From Thermocaproicibacter sp036260805 (GTDB taxonomy: Bacteria > Bacillota > Clostridia > Oscillospirales > Acutalibacteraceae): a DNA stretch of 17,215 bases. The notes under the pieces were generated by a model. It worked only from the letters and a program-made list of their open reading frames with translations, searched no databases and had not been told where the DNA came from. Numbering within the stretch: the first letter of the stretch is position 1; the number at the start of each line of letters is the position of its first letter. This document shows positions 7,420-14,024 of the stretch, piece by piece. Both the position numbers and the translations under genes were made by a program. The stretch is from NCBI GenBank assembly GCA_036260805.1, contig DATALZ010000033.1, positions 1-17,215 on the forward strand. Direction: 5' to 3'.

Positions 7420-8187
7420 TTAATTTTCAGATGCCAAAATTTTTAAAACACTTTGATACCATTCTGTGTGGGGCTTTTTTTCAGGCATATGGTGATAAAG
7501 ATACTGTACTTTTTTTCTGACATGCTCATTATATACATAGCCCTTTTGTTTATAATCTAATTTCTCCAGTAGCTTATGGGATTGACGCTGCAGATTGGAA
7601 CGGTTTGTTGAAAATTCTATCCACGCCTTGCAACTACAAGAATTTTTTTCATAAATAATACTGCAATGGTCACCGAAAAAAGAATCGATATTCATTCTTG
7701 CACGATAGAGTAAACCTTTTGCTGCCCCTATAGAGATATCTAATAGTTTCGCAACATATCCAATTGGCAGTCCGTACATATCCACTAGTGAAAAAGTGAT
7801 ACGCTGATTTAATGTCAGCTTTCTTACCATTGCCAGAAAACATCCATTTTGTAAATCTCTGATTTCTTCCGCCACAATAATCTCATCATCCGGCAGTAAA
7901 TTAATATCGGTCAAGAGGGCTCCTTCTTGCTCCAATTGTTCCCAATTTTCTACTTCCACCAGATATTTATGGGTGTCCATTTTTGCCTTATTAATAAATT
8001 CGTGAAAGCATATTGTCCTTAACCAACTCGCTAGTGCTTGTTCGCTTTTTAATGTATCCAATTTCTCCATTGCCTTCAAAAAGGTGTCTTGTGTCAAATC
8101 GAGTGCATCATCCGGGTGACAGGTCAATTTCAAGGCGTAGTTAAAAATGTATTTATAATAATTTTGATATACATCCAATATTTTCAT
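7420..8187 (-). CDS. ECF-like sigma-70 factor with Cys-containing C-terminal extension
   Basis: A 255-aa sigma factor. Region 2 (DALDLTQDTFLKAMEKLDTL, then SWLRTICFHEFINKAK) lies in the first 70 residues. Region 4 (TLNQRITFSLVDMYGLPIGYVAKLLDIS, then GLLYRARMNI) spans about 125-167. An unusual 85-residue tail follows with Cys175, Cys184 and Cys186 (HCSI...SCSCKAW) and a His-rich YLYHHMPEKKPH near the end, which could bind metal or sense redox. The start at 8187 is chosen because GGGGA ends 7 bases before it; a TTG at 8214 in frame has no ribosome site. No anti-sigma gene is adjacent, so the tail may replace one. TTGGAATTCCAA (8203-8214) just upstream is a perfect palindrome. Confidence 0.82.
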   Translation of the reverse strand: MKILDVYQNYYKYIFNYALKLTCHPDDALDLTQDTFLKAMEKLDTLKSEQALASWLRTICFHEFINKAKMDTHKYLVEVENWEQLEQEGALLTDINLLPDDEIIVAEEIRDLQNGCFLAMVRKLTLNQRITFSLVDMYGLPIGYVAKLLDISIGAAKGLLYRARMNIDSFFGDHCSIIYEKNSCSCKAWIEFSTNRSNLQRQSHKLLEKLDYKQKGYVYNEHVRKKVQYLYHHMPEKKPHTEWYQSVLKILASEN

Positions 8188-8202
8188 TTTATCATCCCCA
8201 AA

Positions 8203-8214
8203 TTGGAATTCCAA
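8203..8214. promoter_or_regulatory. Perfect 12-bp palindrome upstream of sigma factor
   Basis: TTGGAATTCCAA is fully self-complementary and lies directly before the ribosome site of the sigma-factor gene. It could be an operator; a 12-base palindrome can also arise by chance. Confidence 0.3.
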
Positions 8215-8235
8215 CGCTCAACCGAACGACAATGA

Positions 8236-8395
8236 CCCAAAACATCTATCCTGTCCTACAGCGAAAACCTCAAAATTACAGAAACAGCTTATTTACTGGG
8301 ATTTCTGTACACTCGTCAATTTTCCGACATCAATACCACGCACTATATCGGTAGATTTTATAAGATTTCAGGAGCACCGTGTTTAGAGCAATAAT
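8236..8395 (+). pseudogene. Remnant of an AraC-family DNA-binding domain
   Basis: Between the divergently oriented sigma gene and the Nudix gene the + strand, in the frame of 8236, reads LSYSENLKITETAYLLGF then LYTRQFSD and HYIGRFYKIS before a stop at 8393-8395. This matches the second helix-turn-helix of AraC/XylS regulators (pattern L.I.EIAY.LGF.d.s.FSr.Fk...G.sP). The usual FSR-FKK junction is disturbed (DINTTHY) and there is no upstream open frame: a TGA at 8233 closes it. Its 3' end overlaps the Nudix gene's 3' end on the other strand. It looks like a decayed fragment left by deletion or insertion rather than a working gene. Confidence 0.5.
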
Positions 8396-8840
8396 CTTCT
8401 AATATTGGCATATGGCTTCTGGCAATGGAAAGGCCTTTAATTTCTTCTATTGTAAAATACTTCAACTCCCTTGATTCACAGCTGCATTTCAATTCAAAAG
8501 CCTTTGTTAATTTCAGCAGATATACTACACTAATAATCCGTAAAACATTTCCATCTGGATAAGATGCAATTCTGGTTGGATCGTCAAATATTTTATAGAA
8601 TGCAAGTTGGCTTTGACAAATATCCATGCCGGTTTCTTCTTTAATTTCACGAATGATTCCATCCACTAAACATTCATCGATTTCTAATGCGCCACCGATT
8701 AACCCCCAATATTCGCTGTCAGCTCGATGTTCTAACAGCAATTTGCCATTATATTCAATAATAGCGTTCGTTCCAATATGATTTGGTTTATTTGGTTTGG
8801 GAGTATTCTTGTCTTGATAATAGAATTTTGCTTGCCCCAT
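8358..8840 (-). CDS. Nudix hydrolase
   Basis: A 160-aa Nudix-fold pyrophosphohydrolase. The catalytic Nudix box is perfect (GX5EX7REUXEEXGU) at residues 50-72, from GALEIDE through REIKEETGM, so metal binding and hydrolysis of a nucleoside diphosphate-linked substrate are expected. The N-terminal NHIGTNAIIEYNGKLLLEHR strand is typical. The substrate cannot be read from the sequence. An AGGATAATA ribosome site precedes ATG 8840. It lies in an AT-richer minus-strand group with the methyltransferase upstream and an AraC-like remnant downstream. Confidence 0.92.
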   Translation of the reverse strand: MGQAKFYYQDKNTPKPNKPNHIGTNAIIEYNGKLLLEHRADSEYWGLIGGALEIDECLVDGIIREIKEETGMDICQSQLAFYKIFDDPTRIASYPDGNVLRIISVVYLLKLTKAFELKCSCESRELKYFTIEEIKGLSIARSHMPILEDYCSKHGAPEIL

Positions 8841-8918
8841 TATTATCCTATCCTCCGCAAGTTTAGATAATTAGCTTCTCCAATAGCACGCTACCGCCTC
8901 CACATGCATTGAGGCGAT

Positions 8919-8957
8919 AAAAAGATGCCGCATGGACATGATGAGGCCTTAGCGGCA
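8919..8957 (-). terminator. Probable terminator after methyltransferase gene
   Basis: On the - strand TGCCGC (8957-8952) pairs with GCGGCA (8931-8926) across a long 20-base loop and is followed by TCTTTTTA. A second hairpin CGCCTC/GAGGCG (8895-8900, 8911-8916) follows. It starts 4 bases after the methyltransferase stop. The long loop lowers certainty. Confidence 0.45.
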
Positions 8958-8960
8958 GAA

Positions 8961-9740
8961 TTACTTGGTTCCATATGAGATTAAAAGGCTCCTGGCGTGA
9001 ATAAAAGACAGGCTATTAGCGTCATTTCCTATATCTTGCAGATTATTTAGTGACAGAAAAGTTTTCGCATGTTCTTTATATCTTTCGCCGTCATGTTTTG
9101 GACTTATAAACTCCACAAAGTCATTTACCCGAATTCCAACATTCTTTAAGCCCAATTGTTCCATATATATCGGAATTTTAATTCCCAACATATAATCTCG
9201 GCCATTATTTTGCAGTTCATTATCCCATTGTTTTTGTAGGGCTGAGTCCTTTCCTTTTGAGTCATACATACAATTGTGAATGTATAGCCCTGCATTTTCC
9301 ATTTTTCTGTTTACTTCAATACATATGACTTCTCCGGAGGGCACAACTGAATCTACCATTTTCTTTAGAATTATCCTCGATTGGGGAATGTGTCTCAATA
9401 CAGCTTGGCAGATAGCGATATCGTATTGCTTCTCTGCCACATATTCTCTTAAATCCATATTGATAAATTCAGTGTGAAACGGTGTATTTTTAAAAAGTTT
9501 GCGGGCTTCTACAAGTAATTCTTCACCCATATCGATACCGGTATAGGTGCTCCCGTCAGGTAATAAGGGCAACAATTTAGTTCCTAAATAACCATATCCA
9601 CAGCCAAAATCGATTATATTTTTGGGACAATGAAACTGCCAGACTTTGTTTACCAAAAACTCAAAGTAATCGTCGTTCCACATTTGCGCCCTTGTTGATT
9701 TCAAATAATTCAATTGAGCATCCCAAAAATACTTTTCCAA
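8961..9740 (-). CDS. Class I SAM-dependent methyltransferase
   Basis: A 259-aa Rossmann-fold methyltransferase. Motif I is IIDFGCGYGYLG (about 42-53), the acidic end of strand 2 is TGIDMGEELL (Asp70), followed by INMDLREY and the motif IV-like DIAICQAVLRHIP. The C-terminal part, with ISPKHDGERYKEHAK, is unassigned. Its acceptor is unknown; small-molecule methylation is a guess from the fold. I choose TTG 9740 as start because AGGAG (9753-9749) lies 8 bases upstream and the sequence begins EKYFWDAQLNYL; an ATG at 9809 would overlap the rRNA methyltransferase gene by 56 bases without a ribosome site. It follows that gene by only 13 bases, so translation may be coupled. Confidence 0.85.
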   Translation of the reverse strand: MEKYFWDAQLNYLKSTRAQMWNDDYFEFLVNKVWQFHCPKNIIDFGCGYGYLGTKLLPLLPDGSTYTGIDMGEELLVEARKLFKNTPFHTEFINMDLREYVAEKQYDIAICQAVLRHIPQSRIILKKMVDSVVPSGEVICIEVNRKMENAGLYIHNCMYDSKGKDSALQKQWDNELQNNGRDYMLGIKIPIYMEQLGLKNVGIRVNDFVEFISPKHDGERYKEHAKTFLSLNNLQDIGNDANSLSFIHARSLLISYGTK

Positions 9741-9753
9741 ACCGGTCGCTCCT

Positions 9754-11136
9754 TTAATTACAACTCCCGTTTCCCAATTTCCGCTCAAGCAGGCAAACGC
9801 ACTCAACATGTGCAGTGCGCGGGAACATATCTACGGGCGTTGCTTCCATCGTTTTGAACCCTTTTTGAGCAAAAAGCTTAATATCCCGAGCCAGTGTGGC
9901 AGGGTCGCAGGAAACATACACCACGCGCTGCGGTGCCATAATGGCGACGGTATCAATCAACGCGGCGTCACATCCCTTGCGCGGCGGGTCAAGTACCACA
10001 ACATCCGGCTTAACGCCGCGGTTTTTCAGCATATCTGCGGCCTTCGCCGCATCCGCACACAAAAACTCGGCGTTTTCAATGCCGTTGTCCGCCGCATTCT
10101 TTTTTGCGTCTTCGACGGCCTGTTCCACGATTTCTACACCGATGACATGCCCTGCCTTGGAAGCCATGGAAAGCCCAATGGTTCCTGTCCCGCAGTACAG
10201 GTCAAGTACGGTCTCCTTACCGGTCAGTCCCGCATAATCTCCCGCTATGCCGTAGAGCCGCTCCGCCTGACGCGGATTGACCTGGTAGAACGAGAGGGGG
10301 GAGATTCGGAAATTCAGGCCGCAGAGCTTGTCCGTAATGTAATCCTCACCCCATACCGTGCGGCATTTTTTTCCGAGGATAACATTCGTTTTCTCCCGGT
10401 TCATGTTGATGACTACGCTTTTCAGACCGGGAACATTCTTTTGCATCCGTTCGGCAAGTTCCGGCTCGTTGTGGACGCCGTTGCCGTTGACGACAACACA
10501 TGCCATGATTTCGCCGGTTGCATTTGCTTTCCGCAGGAATAAGTGGCGGAGATGTCCGCGCCCTGTGGCTTCATTATATACATCGTCGCGTGTTTCACGT
10601 TCCCATTCTTTGAATGCTTCCATTGCTCCATTGAATTCTTCCGGCTGAAGCAGGCATTCTTCACAGTCGATGATACGGTGGCTGTGCGTCGCATAAAAGC
10701 CGAGACTGACCTGACCGTTCGGGCCGGCGCCAACGGGGAGCTGTGCCTTGTTGCGGTAACGGTCGGGCTGTTCAGCCCCCACAATCGGTTTCATCAGGGT
10801 AAAATGGAGTCCGCCTATGCGTTCCAGCGCATCCTGAACCCTCTGCTGCTTGGCGCGAAGTTCCGCTTCATAGGAAATATGGCGGTAAACGCAGCCGCCG
10901 CATCTTGCAAACTGCGGGCAGTCTGCCGGTATGCGGTCTTTTGAAGGCGTAACGATCTTTTCAATCTTACCGTATGCATAGGTTTTGGCAACCTTTAAAA
11001 TCTTTACTTCCAGCTGGTCGCCAGCGGCAGCCAGCGGCACAAAAACAGCGATTCCGCGGTATCTTCCCACTCCGCTGCCCTCGGCGGTATATCCGGTAAT
11101 TTCCAAAGGGATAATCTGATTTTTCGTTAAATCCAT
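9754..11136 (-). CDS. rlmD: 23S rRNA (uracil-5-)-methyltransferase, RlmD/RlmCD type
   Basis: A 460-aa TrmA/RumA-family enzyme making 5-methyluridine in 23S rRNA. An N-terminal TRAM domain (about 1-60, GYTAEGSGVGRYRGIAVFVP) is followed by the iron-sulfur cysteines Cys73, Cys79, Cys82 (DCPQFARCGGCVYRH) and a fourth at 158 or 161 (DCEECL). The SAM-binding LDLYCGTGTIGL is at 311-322, DPPRKGCD at 383-390, the nucleophile is Cys410 in VVYVSCDPATLARD, and the general-base segment is HVECV at 443-447. All catalytic residues are present. The start is set at 11136 because GGAGG lies 4 bases upstream and MDLTKNQIIPLEI is a family-like start; the open frame continues upstream to 11277 without a ribosome site. 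Whether it modifies one or two uridines (RlmD versus RlmCD) cannot be decided. Confidence 0.94.
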   Translation of the reverse strand: MDLTKNQIIPLEITGYTAEGSGVGRYRGIAVFVPLAAAGDQLEVKILKVAKTYAYGKIEKIVTPSKDRIPADCPQFARCGGCVYRHISYEAELRAKQQRVQDALERIGGLHFTLMKPIVGAEQPDRYRNKAQLPVGAGPNGQVSLGFYATHSHRIIDCEECLLQPEEFNGAMEAFKEWERETRDDVYNEATGRGHLRHLFLRKANATGEIMACVVVNGNGVHNEPELAERMQKNVPGLKSVVINMNREKTNVILGKKCRTVWGEDYITDKLCGLNFRISPLSFYQVNPRQAERLYGIAGDYAGLTGKETVLDLYCGTGTIGLSMASKAGHVIGVEIVEQAVEDAKKNAADNGIENAEFLCADAAKAADMLKNRGVKPDVVVLDPPRKGCDAALIDTVAIMAPQRVVYVSCDPATLARDIKLFAQKGFKTMEATPVDMFPRTAHVECVCLLERKLGNGSCN

Positions 11137-11167
11137 ACTTCCTCCAAGGTTTCTGCTTTTTTTCTTT

Positions 11168-11196
11168 AGTTTACCATTCTGAGCCCGGGAATACAA
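11168..11196 (-). promoter_or_regulatory. Candidate promoter of rRNA methyltransferase gene
   Basis: On the - strand TTGTAT (11196-11191) and TAAACT (11173-11168) are spaced by 17 bases, each with four of six consensus positions, about 32 bases before the start codon. It is the best pair in the 214 bases before the sRNA promoter; the match is moderate. I see nothing else there. Confidence 0.38.
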
Positions 11197-11350
11197 TAGA
11201 TTGGCATCGCCCTTTCTTCTCAGAAAGCCTGATTTGCTTTTTGGTGTGCTTCGAATTGTTTCGACGTTTGAAAACAATCACTAAAATTTTCGGTAGGAAT
11301 CCCACATTTTATACAAAGAGTAGAATCTCACTTGAAAGGCCGCCAAATCG

Positions 11351-11380
11351 TTGACAGAACCCGGTTTTCTGCCTTATAAT
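11351..11380 (+). promoter_or_regulatory. Consensus sigma-A promoter of orphan transcript
   Basis: A perfect -35 TTGACA (11351-11356) and a perfect -10 TATAAT (11375-11380) with an 18-base spacer. Expected start is near 11387. No protein gene with a ribosome site lies within the next 140 bases, where a strong terminator sits, so it appears to serve a non-coding RNA. Confidence 0.8.
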
Positions 11381-11386
11381 GAGCAC

Positions 11387-11531
11387 AGAAAGAGATCAGT
11401 TCCAGTCGAACATAAATGTATTTCTATACATATTGATTACAAGACCTGTGGTTGGATGCCACACCTTTTCAATACAACTCCTCCCCAAAAAAAGCAAAAG
11501 CCGGTCGTCAGACCGGCTTTTGCTTTTCCTT
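11387..11531 (+). ncRNA. Candidate small RNA of about 140 nt
   Basis: The transcript from the consensus promoter to the terminator contains a hairpin AUGUAU-UUCU-AUACAU (11416-11431), a hairpin UGUGG/CCACA (11447-11463), an unpaired C-rich segment CTCCTCCCC (11478-11486) and the terminator stem (11490-11527). No start codon with a Shine-Dalgarno lies inside: the ATG at 11379 overlaps the -10 box and other frames are short. I do not recognise an Rfam family; it lacks the end-to-end closing stem expected of 6S RNA. The exposed CCUCC motif suggests base pairing with ribosome sites. Exact 5' end is estimated. Confidence 0.6.
11490..11527 (+). terminator. Very strong intrinsic terminator of the sRNA
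   Basis: A perfect 17-bp stem, arms 11490-11506 and 11511-11527, loop GTCA; the A-rich left and T-rich right arm ends supply the U-tract on both strands, so it may work in both directions. It separates the orphan transcript from the liv operon. Confidence 0.92.
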
Positions 11532-11674
11532 TGTCTTCGGCACCTTTCAATTATAAATTTTCCAGCCTTAATATCTTAAGAGTTTGAATTTTAAAAGATA
11601 AATTCCTTCATTTCTTTCGCTTATATTTAAGAGTTCTTGCCGGGTAAAGTGGCTTTTTGCATAATTTTTCGACA

Positions 11675-11689
11675 TATTGACGGAAAATT
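11675..11689 (+). promoter_or_regulatory. Candidate CodY box upstream of liv promoter
   Basis: TATTGACGGAAAATT differs from the CodY consensus AATTTTCNGAAAATT at three positions, with the whole right half-site intact. It lies 37 bases before the -35 box of the liv operon, a classic CodY target group because CodY senses branched-chain amino acids. Whether this organism has CodY is not known from the window. Confidence 0.4.
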
Positions 11690-11726
11690 TAACGATTTTA
11701 TTTATTACTATATTAAAATGGTACAA

Positions 11727-11755
11727 TTGACAGCTTAATAAAAATGGACTATAAT
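11727..11755 (+). promoter_or_regulatory. Consensus sigma-A promoter of liv operon
   Basis: Perfect TTGACA (11727-11732) and perfect TATAAT (11750-11755) with a 17-base spacer; expected start near 11762. A very similar promoter context (ACAATTGAC-GC...AATG..TATAATA) recurs before the second livJ at 16655-16687, showing that the promoters share ancestry. Confidence 0.88.
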
Positions 11756-11795
11756 ATTCTTAATATATAAAAGAAAAGCATTCCTTAAAACACAT

Positions 11796-11854
11796 ATTTG
11801 AAAACAAAAGTGTGCAAATCAATCTTCGGATTGCTTTGCGCACTTTTATTTTTT
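11796..11854 (+). promoter_or_regulatory. Leader terminator (attenuator candidate) before livJ1
   Basis: The arms 11806-11824 and 11829-11847 form a 19-position stem with one mismatch (T11819/C11834), one G-U pair and a UUCG loop closed by C-G. TTTTTT (11849-11854) follows after one A. The hairpin starts about 45 nt after the predicted transcription start and ends 18 bases before the GGAGG of livJ1, so it sits inside the operon's own leader and should terminate most transcripts unless overcome. The leader has no ATG, which argues against a leader peptide. The module recurs at 16727-16780. Confidence 0.75.
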
Positions 11855-11885
11855 ATTATTATATTATCACCAAGGAGGAAGAAAA

Positions 11886-13031
11886 ATGATCAAGAAACTA
11901 ACAGCGTGTGTTCTCAGTCTGGCGCTGACGGCATCGTTCGCTGGGTGTCAGTCGGGTTCCGGCGCCAATGCAGCGGGGGGAAGCGGCGACACGATAAAAA
12001 TTGGTTTCGTAACGCCTCTGACCGGTGCAGCATCGTCCTATGGCCAATCCAGCCAGAAGGGACTTCAGCTGCTTGAGGAGCAGACCAACAAAGCGGGTGG
12101 CATCAACGGCAAAAAAGTCCAGATCATTCCTGTCGACGACGAAGGAAAAGCAGCATCCGCAGTCGCGGCCGGCCAGAAACTGATCAACAACGATAAGGTT
12201 GTTGCCATTGTAGGCCCTGTTACCAGCACCTGCGCGAACTCCCTTGCGCCGATCTGCCAGCAGGACAATATCCCGATGATTACCGGTACCGGCACGAACG
12301 CGAACATCACAAAGGCCGGCGACTTTATCTTCCGTACCTGCTTCATCGACCCGTTCCAGGGCAAGGTTATGGCGAAGTTTTCAACAGAAGATCTGAAAGC
12401 AAAGACCGCCGCAATCCTTTACAACAACGGCGACGACTATTCCAAAGGCCTTTCGGAAGCATTTAAGAGCAGCTTTACTGGCTCCATTGTTGATACCGAA
12501 ACATACAACACCGGCGACAAGGATTTCAACGCACAGCTGACAAAGATCGCTGCCAAGAATCCTGACGTTCTTTTCCTGCCGGATTACTACTCCACAGTCG
12601 CAGTCATCATGAAGGAAGCCCGCAGCGCAGGCATCAAATCCACTTTCCTCGGCGGCGACGGATTTGACTCACCGCAGCTGTTCTCCATCGGCGGCGATTC
12701 CGTTAACGGCGTATATTTCTCGAATCACTATTCTTCAGACGATACATCCAAAGAAGTTGTTCAGTTCATTAAAGATTTTAAAGCAAAGTTCAACAGCGAA
12801 CCAGATGCATTTGCAGCTTTAACATACGATGCAGGCAAAGTCCTGCTCGAAAGCATTAAGAAAGCCGGCAGCACAGATGCTACCGCCATCAAGAATGCCA
12901 TGAAGGATTACAGCGGTACTGTCGTCTGCGGCCAGATTAAGTTCGACAGCAACCGTGATGCAGTTAAGGCAGCCGTTATCATCAAGACAGACGGCGGCAA
13001 GGAAAAGTTCTTTAAGAAAGTTACAGCCTGA
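11886..13031 (+). CDS. livJ: Branched-chain amino acid ABC importer, substrate-binding lipoprotein
   Basis: A 381-aa Peripla_BP_6-type binding protein, anchored outside the membrane by a lipid. The signal peptide MIKKLTACVLSLALTASFAGC ends in a lipobox (SFAG-Cys21), followed by a short Gly/Ser-rich linker. The mature start IKIGFVTPLTGAASSYGQS and GGINGKKVQIIPVDDEGK, and IVGPVTSTCANSLAPIC, are family hallmarks. It presents ligand to LivH-LivM. GGAGG at 11874-11878 is 7 bases from the ATG, just after the leader terminator. Branched-chain amino acids are the expected ligands by family and context, but this family also binds amides or urea; specificity is not proven. A close paralogue starts at 16801. 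Confidence 0.92.
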   Translation: MIKKLTACVLSLALTASFAGCQSGSGANAAGGSGDTIKIGFVTPLTGAASSYGQSSQKGLQLLEEQTNKAGGINGKKVQIIPVDDEGKAASAVAAGQKLINNDKVVAIVGPVTSTCANSLAPICQQDNIPMITGTGTNANITKAGDFIFRTCFIDPFQGKVMAKFSTEDLKAKTAAILYNNGDDYSKGLSEAFKSSFTGSIVDTETYNTGDKDFNAQLTKIAAKNPDVLFLPDYYSTVAVIMKEARSAGIKSTFLGGDGFDSPQLFSIGGDSVNGVYFSNHYSSDDTSKEVVQFIKDFKAKFNSEPDAFAALTYDAGKVLLESIKKAGSTDATAIKNAMKDYSGTVVCGQIKFDSNRDAVKAAVIIKTDGGKEKFFKKVTA

Positions 13032-13060
13032 TAGAAAGCCATCGGGCAGCGGCCAGGCCG

Positions 13061-13096
13061 GGAGAGTGTTCTCAGGGGGATGGGAGAACGCTCTCC
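13061..13096 (+). other. Long hairpin between livJ and livH
   Basis: GGAGAGTGTTCTC (13061-13073) pairs with GAGAACGCTCTCC (13084-13096) over 13 positions with one G-U and a 10-base purine-rich loop. There is no T-tract, so it should not terminate. Placed just after a binding-protein gene, it probably stabilises the livJ message 3' end or marks a processing site, giving more binding protein than permease. Confidence 0.6.
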
Positions 13097-13130
13097 AATG
13101 TCAGGCCAGCATTAATAGGAGGAAAAGAAG

Positions 13131-14015
13131 TTGACATTAGTTGAATTTTTGCAGCAACTGATCAACGGCCTTTCATTGGGAAGCGTTTATGCGCTCATAG
13201 CCCTGGGCTATACGATGGTATATGGAATCATCGGCCTGATCAACTTTGCACACTGCGATATTTATATGGTCGGGGCCTATATCGGCTTTTTTGCAGCGAC
13301 GTATCTGGGGCTTCCCTTTGTTCCAACGCTGCTGGTTGCCATGCTTGGTTCCGCAATAGCAGGCGTCCTGATTGAGAGAATTGCATACAAGCCGCTGCGA
13401 AGGGCATCCAACATTTCTCTGCTGATTACCGCAATGGGCGTATCACTCGTACTTGAAAACGGTTTTAACTGGCTGTTTGGCGGTGATCCGCGCAGTTACC
13501 CTCACAATATTCTGCATCAGTCCAATATTACGCTTGGACCTGTACATACCGATTCGCTTCACCTGATTATTCTGGGAACGTCTCTTTTGTTGATGGTTCT
13601 CCTTCAGATTGTAATTTACCGCACCAAAGTCGGCAAGGCGATGCGTGCTACTTCGACGGATAAAGACGCAGCCGCGCTGATGGGTATTAATGTGAATACT
13701 ACCATATCCGCCACTTTCGCCATTGGCTCCGCGCTTGCAGGTGCCGCCGGTGTCCTTGTTGCTATCCTGTACAACAGCATTGACCCGTACATGGGAATTC
13801 AGCCAGGCATCAAGGCGTTTACCGCGGCTGTTTTCGGCGGCATCGGACTGATCCCCGGCGCTTTCGTGGGCGGCATTATTCTGGGCGTAATCGAGACTTT
13901 CGTAACCGCCTGGTACTCGCCGCTTTCCGGAGCAATCGGGTTTATTGTTCTGATTATCATTCTGATCATCAAGCCGAGCGGCCTGCTGGGCAAAAAAGTC
14001 AGCGAGAAAGTGTAG
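13131..14015 (+). CDS. livH: Branched-chain amino acid ABC importer permease LivH
   Basis: A 294-aa integral membrane permease, with the family start LQQLINGLSLGSVYALIALGYTMVYGIIGLINFAH and the conserved AFAL-type coupling loop region GKAMRATSTDKDAAALMGINVN around residues 166-187, which docks on the ATPases. Multiple hydrophobic spans run to the C-terminus. The start is a TTG at 13131, supported by AGGAGG at 13117-13122, 8 bases upstream. It forms the translocation path with LivM. LivM starts 9 bases after its stop, so the two are coupled. I see no frameshift or missing segment. Confidence 0.94.
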   Translation: MTLVEFLQQLINGLSLGSVYALIALGYTMVYGIIGLINFAHCDIYMVGAYIGFFAATYLGLPFVPTLLVAMLGSAIAGVLIERIAYKPLRRASNISLLITAMGVSLVLENGFNWLFGGDPRSYPHNILHQSNITLGPVHTDSLHLIILGTSLLLMVLLQIVIYRTKVGKAMRATSTDKDAAALMGINVNTTISATFAIGSALAGAAGVLVAILYNSIDPYMGIQPGIKAFTAAVFGGIGLIPGAFVGGIILGVIETFVTAWYSPLSGAIGFIVLIIILIIKPSGLLGKKVSEKV

Positions 14016-14024
14016 GTGACGGAT

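Noticed and set aside
9808..10542. Open frame of 244 codons on the + strand over the rRNA methyltransferase gene
   Set aside because: The opposite strand has all catalytic motifs of the RlmD family; no ribosome site or domain on this side.
11379..11579. Possible small protein in the interval before the liv operon
   Set aside because: Its ATG lies in the -10 box of the consensus promoter and it runs through the terminator stem; no Shine-Dalgarno. The sRNA reading explains the interval better.
11762..11854. T-box, leader-peptide or known amino-acid riboswitch in the livJ1 leader
   Set aside because: Only about 45 nt precede the terminator, with no ATG, no leucine/isoleucine/valine codon run and no T-box consensus bases; too short for those classes.
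11798..12076. Open frame starting TTG in the livJ leader
   Set aside because: It reads through the leader terminator and overlaps livJ out of frame; an artefact of the hairpin region.
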